From Oceanobacillus piezotolerans (GTDB taxonomy: Bacteria; Bacillota; Bacilli; Bacillales; Amphibacillaceae): 64,000 nucleotides of DNA. The stretch lies in contig NZ_RCHR01000003.1 of assembly GCF_003665065.1 (NCBI RefSeq), forward strand, positions 248,001 to 312,000, given 5' to 3'. The position numbers and the translations under genes are program-made. The notes beneath the pieces are model-generated. The model had not been told where the DNA came from and made no database searches. It was given only the letters and a program-made list of their open reading frames with translations. This document shows positions 47,086 to 55,620 of this stretch, in pieces. Each line of letters begins with the position of its first letter. Position 1 is the stretch's first letter.

Positions 47086-48552
47086 ATGCAAACAACGGAA
47101 AACAGAACGGAAGTAAAGGCAATTGATTGTTCCCACTTTATAGATGGAGAATATGTTCCTTCTATAAATGGAAAAACATTTGAAAACATTAATCCAGCAA
47201 CAGAAGAAGTATTAGGAACGGTAGCAGAAGGAACAAAGGAAGATGTAGATAGAGCGGTAGCTGTGGCAAGAAGAGCACTTCGCGCAGAATGGGGAAATAT
47301 GCCATTAAGACAGCGTTCTGCACTGATTCGTAAAGTTGGCGATCTTATTTTAGAAAGAAAAGAAGAATTGGCTGTATTGGAATCATTAGATACTGGTAAA
47401 CCCATCTGGTTATCAAGAAGTGTGGATGTTGAGCGGGCAGCGTATAATTTTCACTTTTTTGCAGACTTCATGACTACTGTTGGAACAGAAGCATACCAAC
47501 AGGACGACATTGCGATGCATTATGCGGTTCGCCACCCAGTTGGAGTAGTAGGTTTAATTAACCCTTGGAACTTGCCATTGCTGCTGATGACTTGGAAATT
47601 AGCTCCGGCATTAGCTGCAGGCAACACAGTAGTAATGAAACCATCAGAAGTGACACCAATGACAGCAACCGTTCTGGCACAAATTTGTAAAGATGCAGGA
47701 ATTCCAGATGGTGTCGTTAATATGGTCCATGGATTTGGGGAAACAGGTGCAGCAATTACGTCACATGATGATGTGGATGCCATTGCATTCACTGGAGAAA
47801 CCATTACTGGAAGTGCCATTATGAAAGCTGCTGCCCCGACTTTAAAGAAACTGTCCTTCGAGCTTGGCGGAAAGAATCCGAATATCATATTTGCAGATGC
47901 TGATTTAGATGATGTAATCGAAACAACACTTAAATCCAGCTTTATTAACCAAGGAGAAGTTTGCTTATGTGGATCTAGAATTTACGTAGAACGATCCATT
48001 TACGACGAATTTATCGAGAAATTTCAAGATAAGGCAAAAGACCTGAGAGTAGGAGATCCTTTCCATGAAGATACGAAAGTGGGAGCGTTAGTTAGTGAGG
48101 AGCACTACAACAAAGTATTAAGCTATTTGGATATAGCAAAAGAAGAAGGCGGTCATTTTGTTATCGGTGGAAAGGCTGCAGAAGGCTTTGAGAAAGGATT
48201 CTTTGTGGAACCAACGATTATTACTGGTTTAAACAGTGATTCCAGATGTGTCCGTGAGGAAATCTTCGGGCCAGTTGTTACGGTGGTGCCTTTTGATACC
48301 GAAGAGGAAGTCTTACATCAAGTAAATGATACGCATTATGGATTAAGTGCAAGTCTTTGGACAACAAATATCAAACGTGCAACTCGCCTTTCTGCACAAA
48401 TTGAGGCAGGTATGGTTTGGGTAAATACATGGTTCTTACGTGATCTGCGTACACCATTTGGTGGCATGAAGAGCAGTGGAATTGGCCGTGAAGGCGGCGC
48501 ACACAGCTTTGACTTTTACTCCGAATTAACGAATGTAACGGTTAAACTTTAG
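47086..48552 (+). CDS. praB: 2-hydroxymuconic semialdehyde dehydrogenase
   Basis: 488 residues of the aldehyde dehydrogenase superfamily. Active-site Glu in FELGGKNPN, Cys in NQGEVCLCGS; NPWNLPLLLMTWKLAPAL is typical of the 2-hydroxymuconate-6-semialdehyde branch (DmpC/XylG/PraB). It oxidises the ring-cleavage product to 2-hydroxymuconate (4-oxalocrotonate enol). AAAGGAGG precedes ATG 47086. First gene of the operon. The alternative, betaine aldehyde or aminomuconate semialdehyde dehydrogenase, is less likely given the five neighbours. Confidence 0.85.
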   Translation: MQTTENRTEVKAIDCSHFIDGEYVPSINGKTFENINPATEEVLGTVAEGTKEDVDRAVAVARRALRAEWGNMPLRQRSALIRKVGDLILERKEELAVLESLDTGKPIWLSRSVDVERAAYNFHFFADFMTTVGTEAYQQDDIAMHYAVRHPVGVVGLINPWNLPLLLMTWKLAPALAAGNTVVMKPSEVTPMTATVLAQICKDAGIPDGVVNMVHGFGETGAAITSHDDVDAIAFTGETITGSAIMKAAAPTLKKLSFELGGKNPNIIFADADLDDVIETTLKSSFINQGEVCLCGSRIYVERSIYDEFIEKFQDKAKDLRVGDPFHEDTKVGALVSEEHYNKVLSYLDIAKEEGGHFVIGGKAAEGFEKGFFVEPTIITGLNSDSRCVREEIFGPVVTVVPFDTEEEVLHQVNDTHYGLSASLWTTNIKRATRLSAQIEAGMVWVNTWFLRDLRTPFGGMKSSGIGREGGAHSFDFYSELTNVTVKL

Positions 48553-48563
48553 GAGGTTCTTAC

Positions 48564-49340
48564 ATGGAAGCAGAACAATTAGCGTCCCATTTAGCGAGTG
48601 CATGGAGTATAAGGGAAGGGGTTCAGCCGGTAACCGAGCTGAACCCAAACCTTACCATTCATGAAGCTTATCAAATTCAATTGGCTACGATCAAACAAGA
48701 GGTAAACAGAGGTCACCGCATAACTGGAAAGAAGATTGGATTAACTTCTAAAGCGATGCAAGACATGCTTGGAGTTGGTGAGCCTGATTATGGTCATTTG
48801 CTCTCTAATATGGTAATTGAAAATCGGGGGAGTATTCCATTCCATAAAGTACTCCAGCCAAAAGTGGAAGGGGAAATTGCTTTTATTCTAAAAGAAGATC
48901 TAAAAGGGCCAAATGTTACCTCAATGAATGTTATACAAGCAACAGATGTAGTTGTTGCCGCACTCGAAATTGTCGACAGCAGAATCAAAGATTGGAAGAT
49001 TACATTAGAAGACACGGTAGCAGATAATGCCTCATCTGGACTCTATGTTCTCGGTGAGAAACCTAAAAAATTGACAGAAATAGACGTAAAACAATTAGGA
49101 ATGGCTCTATATAAAAATGATTCTTTACAAAATACTGGAGTTGGCGCAGCTGCACTGGGTGATCCAGTAAAATGTGTGGCTTGGCTTGCAAATAAGTTAT
49201 CAGAATTTGATATCACGTTGAAAGCTGGAGAAGTGATTTTATCTGGTGCGCTGTCAGCAGCTGTTGAAGCTAAACCTGGTGATCATTTCTACGCAAAATT
49301 TGCTGAACTTGGAGAAGTATCCATCACATTTACAGAATAA
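48564..49340 (+). CDS. praE: 2-oxopent-4-enoate hydratase
   Basis: 258 residues of the hydratase/decarboxylase family (GKKIGLTSKAMQDMLGVGEPDYG, PKVEGEIAFIL, ALEIVDSRIKDW, LSGALSAAVEAKPGDHF). It hydrates 2-oxopent-4-enoate to 4-hydroxy-2-oxovalerate. The homologous gene at 51.3 kb encodes the decarboxylase; assignment of the two follows the common order and the second one's greater likeness to DmpH. AGGAGG precedes the start, 11 bases after praB. Confidence 0.85.
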   Translation: MEAEQLASHLASAWSIREGVQPVTELNPNLTIHEAYQIQLATIKQEVNRGHRITGKKIGLTSKAMQDMLGVGEPDYGHLLSNMVIENRGSIPFHKVLQPKVEGEIAFILKEDLKGPNVTSMNVIQATDVVVAALEIVDSRIKDWKITLEDTVADNASSGLYVLGEKPKKLTEIDVKQLGMALYKNDSLQNTGVGAAALGDPVKCVAWLANKLSEFDITLKAGEVILSGALSAAVEAKPGDHFYAKFAELGEVSITFTE

Positions 49341-49361
49341 AAAATCAAAGGAGGGATGAAG

Positions 49362-50252
49362 GTGGAAAGGATAAAAGTAGGCATTATTGGATCTGGTAAT
49401 ATTGGTTCGGATTTGATGGTGAAATTAACCAAATCAGATGTACTGGAGTTAACAACCATGATGGGAATTAACCGTACATCTAAGGGAATGCAGCATGCAG
49501 AATACTTAGGACTGCAGGTTTTTGATAATGGAGTTGATGGTTTACTGGAGCAGCCGGACTTAGTCGATATTCTCTTTGACGCAACAAGTGCAAAAGCCCA
49601 TCTTCATAATGCGGAAGTAGCTAAAAAGCTAGGGAAACAAATGCTAGATTTAACTCCAGCTGCTCTTGGTCCGTTTATCGTTCCTACTGTTAATTTGGGA
49701 GAACATGTGAATGCAGAGAATGTTAATCTAATTACTTGTGGAGGGCAAGCCACAATCCCAATTATCTCTGCGATTAGTCAAATTGCTCCCGTAGAATATG
49801 GTGAAATTGTCGCTACTATTTCTAGTAAAAGTGCCGGGCCTGGCACAAGAGCAAACATAGACGAATTTACAGAAACAACAGCTAAAGGAATTGAAACAGT
49901 TGGTGGCGCCCGAAAAGGGAAAGCAATCATTATTTTAAATCCTGCTGAACCGCCTATCATGATGCGGGATACGATTCATGCATTGGTAGAAGGAGAAACA
50001 ATAGATGAAGAGGGCATCACTAAATCTATTAAAGAAATGGTGAGCAAGGTTCAAAGCTATGTACCTGGATACAAATTACGAACAGAGCCTATTTTTGACG
50101 GAAATAAGGTTACAGTATTCCTAGAAGTTGAGGGTGCTGGACATTACTTGCCAAAATATGCTGGTAACTTAGACATTATGACGTCTGCCGCGGTGAAAGT
50201 AGCTGAAGAGTTTGCTAAAAATCGGAAGCACCAGGTAGCAAATCATTCGTAG
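49362..50252 (+). CDS. praG: Acetaldehyde dehydrogenase (acylating)
   Basis: 296 residues. Rossmann motif [16 protein letters not shown], catalytic Cys in [11 protein letters not shown]. It turns acetaldehyde, channelled from the aldolase, into acetyl-CoA. I chose GTG 49362 because AGGAGG lies seven bases upstream; ATG 49356 is only one base after it. Forms a complex with the next gene's product. Confidence 0.93.
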   Translation: MERIKVGIIGSGNIGSDLMVKLTKSDVLELTTMMGINRTSKGMQHAEYLGLQVFDNGVDGLLEQPDLVDILFDATSAKAHLHNAEVAKKLGKQMLDLTPAALGPFIVPTVNLGEHVNAENVNLITCGGQATIPIISAISQIAPVEYGEIVATISSKSAGPGTRANIDEFTETTAKGIETVGGARKGKAIIILNPAEPPIMMRDTIHALVEGETIDEEGITKSIKEMVSKVQSYVPGYKLRTEPIFDGNKVTVFLEVEGAGHYLPKYAGNLDIMTSAAVKVAEEFAKNRKHQVANHS

Positions 50253-50268
50253 GAAAGGGGAGGAAAAT

Positions 50269-51270
50269 GTGTCAAATGAAATTATCCTAACTGAAGTGGC
50301 ACTGCGTGATGGGAGTCATGCAATCAGTCATCAATATACGGTAGAACAAGTCCGTTCGATTGTCCAATCACTTAATGATGCAATGATTCCCTATATTGAG
50401 GTGTCCCATGGGGATGGGCTTGGTGGCTCTTCATTACAGTACGGTTTATCAAAAGTAGATGAGATGAAATTAATTGAAGCAGCCGTTTCAGTGTCCAATT
50501 TCTCAAAGATTGCAGTATTGCTTATTCCTGGGATTGGAACAATTGAAGACTTAAAAGAAGCAAAGAAGCTTGGTGCGAAGATGGCCCGGGTTGCAACGCA
50601 TGTGACAGAAGCGGATATCTCTAAGCAGCATATTGAAACAGCAAAAGAATTAGGAATGGAAGCAGTTGGATTTTTAATGATGAGTCACATGGCACCAGTT
50701 GAGACATTAGTGGAACAGGCGAAACTAATGGAGAATTATGGAGCAGATATAGTATATGTTGTTGACTCTGCAGGTGCATTGCTTCCACATGAAGTAAAAG
50801 AAAGAATCAGAGCACTTCGTCAAACATTGGAAGTAGATATCGGCTTCCATGGACATAACAATTTATCCGTTGCAATGGGAAACACGTTAGCGGCCATTGA
50901 AGAAGGAGCAACTCGTATTGATGGCAGTGTTCGATGCCTAGGAGCAGGTGCGGGAAATACACAGACAGAAGTACTAGTCGCCGTGTTAGATAAAATGGGA
51001 ATTTCAACGGGCGTCGATCTATATAAGTTGATGGATATGGCAGAAGAAATAGTCGCACCTATATTGCCGAAACCACAGGAAATCAATCGTGATAGCTTAA
51101 CATTAGGTTATGCTGGTGTATACTCAAGCTTTTTATTACATGCTAATCGTGCTGCGAAAAGATTCTCTGTCGACTCGCGTGATATTTTAATAGAGCTTGG
51201 CAGACAAAAAATTGTCGGTGGCCAAGAGGATATGATTATTGATGTAGCAGCAGGACTAGCAAATAAATAA
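50269..51270 (+). CDS. praF: 4-hydroxy-2-oxovalerate aldolase
   Basis: 333 residues of the HMGL-like family (TEVALRDGSHAI, GFHGHNNLSVAMGNTLAAIE). It splits 4-hydroxy-2-oxovalerate into pyruvate and acetaldehyde using a divalent metal. GTG start with AGGAGG upstream. Channelling partner of the dehydrogenase before it. Confidence 0.95.
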   Translation: MSNEIILTEVALRDGSHAISHQYTVEQVRSIVQSLNDAMIPYIEVSHGDGLGGSSLQYGLSKVDEMKLIEAAVSVSNFSKIAVLLIPGIGTIEDLKEAKKLGAKMARVATHVTEADISKQHIETAKELGMEAVGFLMMSHMAPVETLVEQAKLMENYGADIVYVVDSAGALLPHEVKERIRALRQTLEVDIGFHGHNNLSVAMGNTLAAIEEGATRIDGSVRCLGAGAGNTQTEVLVAVLDKMGISTGVDLYKLMDMAEEIVAPILPKPQEINRDSLTLGYAGVYSSFLLHANRAAKRFSVDSRDILIELGRQKIVGGQEDMIIDVAAGLANK

Positions 51271-51299
51271 AAGCTTAAAGCTGTTATTGGAGGAGAAAC

Positions 51300-52088
51300 A
51301 TGGATAAACATACAATTGATGAATTAGCAACCTACGTTCTTCAAGCCGAAAGAGAAAAACGGGAGATTGTAAAAATAACGGACACATTATATCCTAACCT
51401 GACGATTGACGAAGCCTATTTAGTGCAAGAAGAGCTTGTCACTCGTAAACTAGCTGAGGGCTTACAAATTGTTGGGCCCAAAATGGGAATTACTAGCGAA
51501 GCAAAAATGAAACAAATGAATGTAACTGATCCTATATACGGTTATGTTTTTAATAATATGATCGTGGAAGAGGGCGCAGCTGTTTCTGTAGAGGATTACA
51601 TCCATCCTAAGGTTGAACCGGAAATTGGATTTGTTTTAGCAAGAGACTTAGAGGGACCTGGAGTCACGGCACTAGATGTATTAAGAGCTACAGATTACGT
51701 ATTCCCAGCACTTGAAATTATTGACAGCCGCTATGAGAATTTCAATTTCACATTACCTGATGTGATAGCAGATAATACCTCTGCAGCTGGTGCAGTGTTT
51801 GGAACGTATCTGCGAAGACCAGACGAATTGGAGTTGGATGTAGTTGGAGTAACACTTTCTATTAATGGAGAAATTCAAGCATTAGGTGCTGGAGCAGCCG
51901 TTTTAGGAAATCCTGCTAACTCTGTTGCCAGACTGGCAAACATGTTAAGTAAAAAAGGCGAAAAAGTAAAAGCTGGACAGCCAATCTTAACCGGTGGACT
52001 GACTGCAGCTGTTCGCCTTGAACCTGGAGATTATGTTCAGGCAAAATACGGTGGGCTTGGAGAAGTGTCCTTTTTCGTAAAGGCATAA
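51300..52088 (+). CDS. praD: 4-oxalocrotonate decarboxylase
   Basis: 262 residues, same family as the hydratase at 48.6 kb (GPKMGITSEAKMKQMNVTDPIYG, PKVEPEIGFVLARDL, ALEIIDSRYENF). It decarboxylates 2-oxohex-3-enedioate to 2-oxopent-4-enoate and acts in a complex with the hydratase. GGAGGAG precedes ATG 51300. About 138 bases with a repeat separate it from the tautomerase. Confidence 0.87.
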   Translation: MDKHTIDELATYVLQAEREKREIVKITDTLYPNLTIDEAYLVQEELVTRKLAEGLQIVGPKMGITSEAKMKQMNVTDPIYGYVFNNMIVEEGAAVSVEDYIHPKVEPEIGFVLARDLEGPGVTALDVLRATDYVFPALEIIDSRYENFNFTLPDVIADNTSAAGAVFGTYLRRPDELELDVVGVTLSINGEIQALGAGAAVLGNPANSVARLANMLSKKGEKVKAGQPILTGGLTAAVRLEPGDYVQAKYGGLGEVSFFVKA

Positions 52089-52104
52089 ATCATTTTCCCG
52101 CAGG

Positions 52105-52206
52105 ATAATTGTCTGTATGACGCCGTCCTCAGGAATCAGAGTAGATTACAAGAATGGTAAGTGGGGACTGTATATTATTCTCACTGAGTGGAGGTATCAC
52201 TTTATA
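52105..52206. repeat. Dispersed repeat inside the meta-cleavage operon
   Basis: Holds GGTAAGTGGGGACTGTATAT and TCTCACTGAGTGGAGGTATC then ACTTTATA, the opening and closing motifs of the 26.1 and 55.8 kb elements. It lies between the decarboxylase and tautomerase genes. Confidence 0.55.
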
Positions 52207-52226
52207 AAAGAAAGGAGTCGATTTTG

Positions 52227-52418
52227 TTGCCGCTCGTAAATATACAGATCATGGAAGGACGTTCACCAGAAAAAATTGAAGCTTTATTGGAAAATGTAAC
52301 AAACACAATTATGGAAACGCTTGATGCACCACGACAAAATGTGCGAGTTATTGTTCAAGAGATACCGAAGACACATTGGGGAATTGGTGGAGCAAGTGCA
52401 GAAAAATTAGGAAGGTAG
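52227..52418 (+). CDS. praC: 4-oxalocrotonate tautomerase
   Basis: 63 residues from TTG 52227 with AGGAG nine bases upstream. This start gives Pro as the residue after the Met, the catalytic base Pro1; numbering from it places Arg11 and Arg39, the two substrate-binding arginines, exactly as expected. Trp occurs where Phe50 is usual. It converts 2-hydroxymuconate to 2-oxohex-3-enedioate. Longer starts upstream would bury Pro1 and are wrong. Last gene of the operon. Confidence 0.93.
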   Translation: MPLVNIQIMEGRSPEKIEALLENVTNTIMETLDAPRQNVRVIVQEIPKTHWGIGGASAEKLGR

Positions 52419-52435
52419 ACTGCATTAGGAGAAAT

Positions 52436-52471
52436 GGTGATCCTACTAATAGGATCACCTGTCCTTTCTTC
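52436..52471 (+). terminator. Terminator of the meta-cleavage operon
   Basis: GGTGATCCTA and AGGATCACC arms, T-rich tail. Confidence 0.82.
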
Positions 52472-52484
52472 AAATTATCTATTT

Positions 52485-52525
52485 TTTCCAATCGGTCATT
52501 CTTACTGCTCATGAGTGACCTTTTA
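52485..52525 (-). repeat. Solitary monomer related to the 52-bp array
   Basis: The minus strand reads AAAGGTCACTCATGAG exactly as in the first unit of the array at 10.48 kb, followed by a GACCGATTGG tail like the array's GGACCGAATGAGG. Confidence 0.55.
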
Positions 52526-52574
52526 ATAAAATTCTTTTTTCAGTTAGATTGAACGAAACTTGTACTTGTAATAA

Positions 52575-52934
52575 TTAATATCCTACCTCAACAGCTGCAT
52601 TTACCAGATACATCATTTCGTTGCTATCGCCTTCTTCTTCAAGAATAATACCACTTGTTGTCGCCATACCGCCTTCCATAACTTCTATCTCTACTTTGCC
52701 AAAGGGAATGGATTTGGTTACTTCGGCTTTATCTAACTGGTCCAAATTACGAGGAACTGCAAGTTTGACCTTCACCTTCATATTATCCAGGGATTGGTTT
52801 GGTAGTGCAGCTTCAATTCCTGGCATCGAGTTAAAATTGATTGCGTTATCCACCGCTTTTACCGCTGCATTTGTAATATCCTGTCCGTGCATATCAATTC
52901 CCGTTCCGGTCTGAATGAATAAAATTTTATCCAA
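52575..52934 (-). CDS. Lin0512 family protein
   Basis: 119 residues. The start FIQTGTGIDMHGQDITNAAVKAV after the initiator and the Asn/Met-rich middle match the Lin0512 family, a small fold of unknown function found in many bacteria, often near amino acid or aromatic degradation genes. TTG 52934 is chosen with AGGAG nine bases upstream. It converges on the meta-cleavage operon. Confidence 0.8.
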   Translation of the reverse strand: MDKILFIQTGTGIDMHGQDITNAAVKAVDNAINFNSMPGIEAALPNQSLDNMKVKVKLAVPRNLDQLDKAEVTKSIPFGKVEIEVMEGGMATTSGIILEEEGDSNEMMYLVNAAVEVGY

Positions 52935-53069
52935 TGTTAACAACTCCTTGGTTTTGTTTGGCTTACTATTCTTATATCCTATAATCGAATCTATTAATCT
53001 TATTTATGAGAATTAATTTAGAAGTAGCCAAACAAATTTCTAATTTAGTAGGTAAAGGAGGGATTGAAT

Positions 53070-53147
53070 TTGATAAGGTATAACAGAGTTTTCCGACCAT
53101 GGAATAGACCTTTTTTCAATCTAATTCATAAAAAAATTAAAGGCTGA
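53070..53147 (+). CDS. Candidate 25-residue cationic peptide gene
   Basis: TTG 53070 with AAAGGAGG eight bases upstream opens 25 codons. The product begins MIRYNRVFRPWNRPFF and ends HKKIKG: eight basic and no acidic residues, several aromatics. It could be a small antimicrobial-like, regulatory or chance peptide. Its stop lies inside the terminator of the gene at 53.2 kb. Confidence 0.35.
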   Translation: MIRYNRVFRPWNRPFFNLIHKKIKG

Positions 53148-53182
53148 ACCATATTTTCATGATTATATGGTTCAACCTTTGT
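53142..53182 (-). terminator. Terminator of the ECF S-component gene
   Basis: GGCTGAACCATAT and ATATGGTTCAACC arms with a short loop. Strong stem. Confidence 0.8.
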
Positions 53183-53199
53183 TATTAAGATACTGATGT

Positions 53200-53823
53200 T
53201 TATTTTTTTAATAGCTTAAATAGTGGAGGAGCAACTGTAGCTGTTACAAATGCAGCGAGAACTGCCTCGGCAAGTCCATTTGTTAAAAAGACAGTCAGAA
53301 CAGCTATAATAATAGCACTCGTGCTGTCGGCATTAATTGCTTGAGCATAGGCATCGTTAAATAATAAAGAAATAGAACCCATTACTAACAGAGTATGTAC
53401 AAATGTTGAAAGGAGGCCTGTAAGAAATAAAACCTGTTTCTGTTTGTTCTTTTTCTTAGTCATAGCCTTATGCATTGCCTTGAATAAATAGTAAGGGATA
53501 AAGCCGATTATTACTCTAGGAACAATTGCAACAAATAATGCCCAAAAACTCCCTTGACCCGTTCCTAATACAGGAATTGCTGGAGAAAATGCAAAAGAAA
53601 GCAGCGTCGGAGCAACTGTATTTGTTACAATGCTTGTAATTCCGAATACAAATCCTAGGAAAGCACCAATTTTCGGGCCTAGTATAATGGAAGCAATAAT
53701 GATCGGAATATGAATGATAGTTGCTTTAATTACACCTAAATGAATAAAACCAATTGGTGTAAAAGCACATAATAATATAATGGATAAAAAAATGGTTGTT
53801 AAAGTAAAGTCTCTTATTTTCAA
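53200..53823 (-). CDS. ECF transporter S component
   Basis: 207 residues with six hydrophobic segments (FTLTTIFLSIILLCAF, IIHIPIIIASIILGP, the FGITSIVTNTVAP loop). The layout matches energy-coupling-factor substrate-binding S components, close to the pantothenate or predicted cofactor group. It would use the shared EcfAAT module encoded elsewhere. TTG start with GAGGTAA upstream. The vitamin is not certain. Confidence 0.82.
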   Translation of the reverse strand: MKIRDFTLTTIFLSIILLCAFTPIGFIHLGVIKATIIHIPIIIASIILGPKIGAFLGFVFGITSIVTNTVAPTLLSFAFSPAIPVLGTGQGSFWALFVAIVPRVIIGFIPYYLFKAMHKAMTKKKNKQKQVLFLTGLLSTFVHTLLVMGSISLLFNDAYAQAINADSTSAIIIAVLTVFLTNGLAEAVLAAFVTATVAPPLFKLLKK

Positions 53824-54566
53824 TTTATTACCTCTTTAGCAATAATATTACTTCTGCTATTCAGCAGAGATTCTTTTTTTTAGCATGTCAAACAGTTAAA
53901 TAATTTTTATATGCTTATAAATATTAGGGAACTTAATAAAAATTTGAAAGAGAGTAAATGACACTACATTAGGATCCATTGTCTTTAAAACAAGCTAAGC
54001 ACTAGCGTACAATACAAAGCACATAAGAAGGCGGTTGCAAGTCTTTAAAAATTCTATTTCTGTGTTGCTATTTTATAATATACCATATCTTAATTGTAAA
54101 ATAGTAAAATAAATTATCTTAGAGATACTTATTTTTCTCTGGAAAATGAAATAATTAACTCTGCTCCGTCCAATTAATTAAAAAATAAGTAAAAAACCCT
54201 GCTGTTTGAAACGCAATTAGTCAAGGTTGTTTTATCATGCCTTTAGAAGTGTGGTATTTTGATTTTATCTTTTATTTGGTTCCTAATTCTCTACTAATTC
54301 AGCTAACAAGATTAGTATCCTGCTCTCTTAAACTTCAAAACAACATAATTCAACGCTTTATTATGGAAACGTGTATGATGAGATGATTCAATAATTAAAG
54401 GTTTTTTATATAGCCTAAATTGATGAATTTGAGCTGCGTATATGTGTGTAGAAGAAGCGGTGTACGATGCGGAAAAAAATATTTTTTTCTCAAATATTTT
54501 AGGAATCATTTTCGAATAATGACCATATATTGATTCGTATTTAATTTTTTATTGGGAGGAAAGCAA
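53824..54566. other. Long AT-rich intergenic region
   Basis: About 740 bases, no gene with a ribosome site. It includes the promoter of the S component (minus) and of the NlpC/P60 gene (plus). A weak minus-strand hairpin AACCTTG/CAGGGTT with a T tract lies near 54190-54226, without a clear gene before it. I identify no vitamin riboswitch. Confidence 0.4.
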
Positions 54567-55049
54567 ATGAACATGACTTTACGGTTTTCAAAATGGGGAA
54601 TAGCGGTGTTAGCGACTTTAGCTTTATTAGCAACATTTATCCTCGGTAATGCATCTAGCGCCTCAGCATCTATTAATTATGGAGAAGAAGTCTCAGAGGT
54701 AGCAAAAAAACATGTAGGATCTCCTTATAAATGGGGCGGAACTACACCAAAAGGGTTTGATGCAAGTGGCTTTACGCAGTATGTGTATAAAAAAGCAGCA
54801 ACTAAAATGACCATCCCTAGAACAAGTGCTGAACAATATAAAGTAGGAAAGGCAGTCAAGAAAAAAGACTTAAAGCAAGGTGATTTAGTCTTCTATAGTA
54901 CAGGTAAAAAATGGAAAGTATCGTTTGTTGGTATATACAATGGAAATGGTACATTTACCGGAGCTACATCAAAAGGTGTAAAAGTTGTTAAAATGAGTGA
55001 TAAGTATTGGAAAGAGCGTTATGTCGGGGCAAAACGCGTGATTAAATAA
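54567..55049 (+). CDS. Secreted NlpC/P60-domain pseudoenzyme
   Basis: 160 residues. Signal peptide to about residue 35 with a SASAS-type cleavage site, then one NlpC/P60 domain (GSPYKWGGTTPKGFDASGF, RTSAEQY, DLKQGDLVFYS, VGIYNGNGTF). The catalytic Cys of GFDCSGF is Ala66, the catalytic His of SHVGIY is Phe120, and the third His of FIHA is Gly132. Each change needs at least two base substitutions. The domain is otherwise complete, with a good GGGAGG site before ATG 54567. A peptidoglycan-binding or regulatory role is likelier than hydrolysis. The longer frame from 54552 is not supported. Confidence 0.85.
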   Translation: MNMTLRFSKWGIAVLATLALLATFILGNASSASASINYGEEVSEVAKKHVGSPYKWGGTTPKGFDASGFTQYVYKKAATKMTIPRTSAEQYKVGKAVKKKDLKQGDLVFYSTGKKWKVSFVGIYNGNGTFTGATSKGVKVVKMSDKYWKERYVGAKRVIK

Positions 55050-55099
55050 CTTTAAAGGCCTGGGCGCCTGCTGCGCCCGGTTACTCCTATATGAGAATA

Positions 55100-55133
55100 A
55101 AGATCTTGCATTTTTTGTAAGGTCTTTTTTTCA
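55100..55133 (+). terminator. Terminator of the NlpC/P60 gene
   Basis: AGATCTTGCA and TGTAAGGTCT arms with wobble pairs and seven T. A GC-rich hairpin GGGCGC/GCGCCC at about 55060-55080 precedes it. Confidence 0.7.
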
Positions 55134-55169
55134 TATATAATGGTTTGTTTCAACACCCTCTATCCATGA

Positions 55170-55459
55170 TGGTGGATAGATTTAATCTTTACTTCTAGAA
55201 ATGGGAAATATCTAGACCTAAGAAACTTGCTTCGAAAATATAAACGATTGGTAGAAGAAGCGAACGCCCCTTATATTCCATTTACAATTTGCGTCATACA
55301 CATGCAACCATACTTATGCGAATGGGTAAAAATCCAAAATTTGTAAGTGAACGGTTGGGACATGGACTAGTTAGTATTACATTGGACATTTACTCACACA
55401 AGAATCAAGAAATGCAAAGACTATGGATGGACAGATTTGACAATAGTTTCCGGAATTAA
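55170..55459 (+). pseudogene. Tyrosine recombinase (integrase) C-terminal remnant, frameshifted
   Basis: A frame starting about 55170 reads WWIDLIFTSRNGKYLDLRN then KRLVEEANAPYIPF; then a one-base loss shifts frame, and from about 55287 the sequence reads LRHTHATILMRMGKNPKFVS, ERLGHGLVSITLDIYSH and on to a stop at 55459. This is the integrase Arg-His-x-x-His box, the LGH box and the catalytic Tyr. The N-terminal two-thirds are missing. It lies 160 bases from a tRNA-Val gene, a usual integration site. Confidence 0.8.
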
Positions 55460-55561
55460 TGGACACATAAGACCTTATTGAATTAATGGATAAGCCAGCC
55501 TTGAAAATAAGGTATGTGCAATGCATAAATATACAGGATGAATATCATCACTTTTTTATTA

Positions 55562-55612
55562 AACAATGAAAAAGCGCCAACCCCTTGATAAAACAAAGGA
55601 TTGACGCTTCTC
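55562..55612 (-). terminator. Terminator of tRNA-Val
   Basis: On the minus strand AAGCGTCAATCC pairs with GGGGTTGGCGCTT through wobbles and is followed by T. Confidence 0.7.
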
Positions 55613-55620
55613 TAAGTTAG

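Noticed and set aside
52188..52226. Longer N-terminus for the tautomerase
   Set aside because: It would bury the catalytic Pro1; TTG 52227 has an AGGAG site and gives correct Arg11 and Arg39 positions.
54312..54509. 65-codon minus-strand frame
   Set aside because: No ribosome site before the ATG and an AT-driven composition.
54567..55049. Sequencing error explaining lost catalytic residues in the NlpC/P60 protein
   Set aside because: Three separate sites each need two or more substitutions and the frame stays open, so error is unlikely.
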